Shown: positions 61,894 to 64,000 of the stretch, piece after piece | Position numbering within the stretch: the stretch's first letter is position 1 | Layout of the letters: each line of letters opens with the position of its first letter | From: Bacteroidota bacterium | Lineage (GTDB): Bacteria; Bacteroidota; Bacteroidia; NS11-12g; UBA955 | Direction of reading: 5' to 3' | NCBI GenBank assembly: GCA_963169345.1 | Contig: CAUJCT010000034.1 | Span: 62,001-126,000, forward strand | DNA: 64,000 bases | Notes under the pieces: model-generated | The model's database searches: none | What the model saw: only the letters and a program-made list of their open reading frames with translations | Told to the model about the DNA's origin: nothing | Position numbers and translations under genes: made by a program

Positions 61894-64000
61894 ATGGATA
61901 CCCTCGTACTCAGGGAAAGCAAAGCCCTAAAAAGCGTTGAAGAATGCGAACATTGTGGCTTGCCTTGCGATTCACATAAAATTCAGGAAAATAACCATGT
62001 CTTTTGTTGCTCTGGTTGCGCAGCTGTTTATCAAATGCTCAACGAAAATGATATGTGTGCCTATTACAACGATGGTAAAGGTATTACGCCTGAATCTACT
62101 GACCCGGGTGAATTCGATTTTCTGAATGAAACTGAAACAATAGAAAAGTTTGTTGTCTTTTCTCAGGGCGATGCTGTGCAATACCGCTTCCTGATTCCGG
62201 GTATGCATTGCAATTCGTGTATTTATTTGCTCGAAAGACTCGAAAAATTTAATAAAGGTATCATCTCTTCTCGTGTCGATTTCTTTAATAAAGAATTACT
62301 GATAACAGTAAAAACCAAAGAAGTGAAAATTTCGGATCTGGTTATTTTATTGTACCACTTCGGATATAAACCCGATCTAACTTTATCCAACGACTCAGGT
62401 GTAAAAAAGAAACGTGTCTCTACACGGGCCATAAAAATTGGTATTGCCGGATTTGCTTTTGGTAATATCATGATGTTGAGTTTCCCCGAATATCTGGGAT
62501 TGTCTCTCGATGCAAGCAGTCTGGTGCTTAAAAGATGGTTCGATTTTATCAGTTTGGGATTGTCTCTGCCGGTCTTGTTCTATTGCTCAACTGAGTTTTT
62601 TGAAAGTTCTTTTAAAGCCATCCGTCAAAGAACACTCAATATAGATTTGCCAATCGCTTTGGCAATTGTGGCAACATTTATAAGAAGTCTCTATGAAATG
62701 TTTGTGAATCATCAGTCGGGTTACTTCGATAGCATGACTGGTATAGTGTTTTTGTTGTTGACCGGTCGATATTTTCAAGACTTAACGTATCATTCACTGA
62801 CTTTTGATCGTGATTACAAATCTTATTTTCCATTATCAGCCCGATTGATTAAAGATGGGATTTCTAAAATGGTCAATATTAAACAACTCAAAGCTAATGA
62901 CCTGATTGAACTGAGAAATGGTGAGTTGCTGCCTGCCGATGCCCGTTTAAAATCTGATTACGCTACTGTCGATTACAGTTTTATAACTGGCGAATCTAAA
63001 CCTGTAGCTCTCAAAAAAGATGAAAAAATCTACGCAGGCGCTAAGGTTAGTGGCAGCACTGTTCAACTCGAATTAATGTCCTCAACTGACAACAGCCGTT
63101 TGGTTAAACTTTGGGCTGTCGAAAAAGACAAAGAGGATATAGATAATTCGCTAACCGAAAAAATTAACTATTGGTTTACTCTGGGATTGCTGGTGATAGG
63201 CGCTTTTGCTTTTATTTATCAGTACAATCAAAATGGTTTGGAAGAAGCATTTAAATCCTTAACCAGTGTACTGATTGTAGCTTGCCCTTGTATTCTGCTC
63301 CTCGCTACAACTTTTGCCAATGGACATTTGCTGAGAACGCTCAAACATCACGGTATGTTTGTGAAAAATAAAAATACATTGTCTCTGTTAAACGAATGTG
63401 ATACAATTGTATTTGATAAAACCGGAACTTTAACTGACAACAAAAAATTTGAGATAGAAAACCATACCAATCTGAGTGCTTTAGAAATTAAATCCATTGG
63501 CTTATTGTGTCATCAGTCTGTTCATCCTTACAGTGCTGCTATAGCAAAAGAGTATTATGAATTTGGAAGTGGTCATCTGGATGCTTTTACAGATGTGGTT
63601 GGAAAAGGCCTTCAGGGTAAATACGGAAAGCGAACTCTGAAAGTAGGCTCAGCTTTGTTTTTAAATGTGCCGCAGCCAACAGATTTGAAACATGGTATCA
63701 TGCATGTCGAAATAGATGGTGAATACAGAGGTTATTTTGTGCTCATACATAAAATAAGAACTGAAACCAACAGCATTACCAATGATTTGAAAAGAGATGG
63801 TTACAGTTTGTATTTATCCAGTGGTGACAACGAATTGAATAAGGATATAGACGTTAAACCTTTTGTAAAAACTTTGATACATCAGACCCCTGAAAATAAA
63901 GTTCAGTTGGTTAAAGAATTGAAATCACAGGGTAAAGTAGTCTGCATGACCGGAGATGGCTTGAACGATGCGCCTGCACTAAAAGAGGCGGATATAGCCA
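61894..64000 (+). CDS. Heavy-metal P-type ATPase, FixI/CcoI-CopA type (3' end outside window)
   Basis: About 702 codons visible from the ATG at 61894. N-terminal Cys motifs ([22 protein letters not shown]) are those of the FixI/CcoI-linked putative metal-binding domain. An HMA-like segment follows ([19 protein letters not shown]). The transmembrane metal site is CPC in VACPCILLL. The phosphorylation site is DKTGTLTD and the hinge [11 protein letters not shown] occurs at the very end. FixI-type pumps deliver copper to cbb3 oxidase; ccoS and ccoNOP would be expected downstream. The stop is outside the window. Confidence 0.93.
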   Translation, partial: MDTLVLRESKALKSVEECEHCGLPCDSHKIQENNHVFCCSGCAAVYQMLNENDMCAYYNDGKGITPESTDPGEFDFLNETETIEKFVVFSQGDAVQYRFLIPGMHCNSCIYLLERLEKFNKGIISSRVDFFNKELLITVKTKEVKISDLVILLYHFGYKPDLTLSNDSGVKKKRVSTRAIKIGIAGFAFGNIMMLSFPEYLGLSLDASSLVLKRWFDFISLGLSLPVLFYCSTEFFESSFKAIRQRTLNIDLPIALAIVATFIRSLYEMFVNHQSGYFDSMTGIVFLLLTGRYFQDLTYHSLTFDRDYKSYFPLSARLIKDGISKMVNIKQLKANDLIELRNGELLPADARLKSDYATVDYSFITGESKPVALKKDEKIYAGAKVSGSTVQLELMSSTDNSRLVKLWAVEKDKEDIDNSLTEKINYWFTLGLLVIGAFAFIYQYNQNGLEEAFKSLTSVLIVACPCILLLATTFANGHLLRTLKHHGMFVKNKNTLSLLNECDTIVFDKTGTLTDNKKFEIENHTNLSALEIKSIGLLCHQSVHPYSAAIAKEYYEFGSGHLDAFTDVVGKGLQGKYGKRTLKVGSALFLNVPQPTDLKHGIMHVEIDGEYRGYFVLIHKIRTETNSITNDLKRDGYSLYLSSGDNELNKDIDVKPFVKTLIHQTPENKVQLVKELKSQGKVVCMTGDGLNDAPALKEADIA

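Overview
The window is a stretch of chromosome from a member of the Bacteroidota. The evidence is type IX secretion (T9SS) C-terminal sorting domains on several large secreted proteins, SprB-like and gliding-motility-type domains, promoter-like motifs of the Bacteroidota form TTTG-N19-TAnnTTTG, little sign of Shine-Dalgarno sequences, many small CKK-type lipoproteins, and a low-GC, lysine- and asparagine-rich coding style. No rRNA is present; there is one tRNA gene (Val, TAC).

Layout. 1-4300: end of a COG2509-type flavoprotein and a 1000-residue TPR protein. 4301-5309: a 1-kb gene-free block of dispersed repeats and hairpins. 5310-9740: a tightly overlapping run of a T9SS-secreted protein, truB, ribF and an M23/LysM peptidase. 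10073-13840: ruvC divergent from a lipid-flippase-like protein, a GT2 glycosyltransferase and a YdjM-like hydrolase. 13861-17992: an envelope and cofactor cluster (birA, coaX, outer-membrane protein, lptC, small membrane protein) divergent from rsfS. 18093-23748: a tRNA-Val gene holding a 5.58-kb integrated element bounded by 46-bp direct repeats. It carries a tyrosine integrase, an excisionase-like HTH protein, a rolling-circle (HUH) Rep, a beta-helix/membrane protein, an unknown protein and a lipoprotein. 23750-27650: an AT-rich zone with a degenerate second copy of the element's left end, a paralogue of the element's lipoprotein, and three paralogous small secreted proteins. 27865-30021: a T9SS type B surface protein.

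30511-38161 looks like a natural-product locus: a small exported protein, an SDR oxidoreductase, an NAD-dependent epimerase/reductase, a single-module NRPS (C-A-T-TE) and its own Sfp-type phosphopantetheinyl transferase. The adenylation-domain signature reads close to the known glycine code. 38230-50996 is mostly housekeeping: a T9SS Asp-box protein, holA, a stand-alone HsdR-N-like nuclease domain, a GNAT-like protein, TerC, TrmN6, QueA, ChrA, DnaN and a GlcD-type oxidase. 51001-52230 holds another mosaic repeat block and a 95-bp tandem repeat. 52241-64000 carries a GH16 glucanase, lipoproteins, a methyltransferase, PAP2, ZIP, a BadF-type kinase, two universal stress proteins, a YebC regulator, paaABC and the start of a FixI/CopA-like P-type ATPase that runs off the window.

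The most unusual parts are (a) the tRNA-Val element with its iteron-like subterminal repeats and the remnant of a second element beside it, (b) the single-module glycine-type NRPS locus, and (c) a family of mosaic intergenic repeats shared by four to five distant gaps, one hairpin of which shows a compensatory base-pair change.
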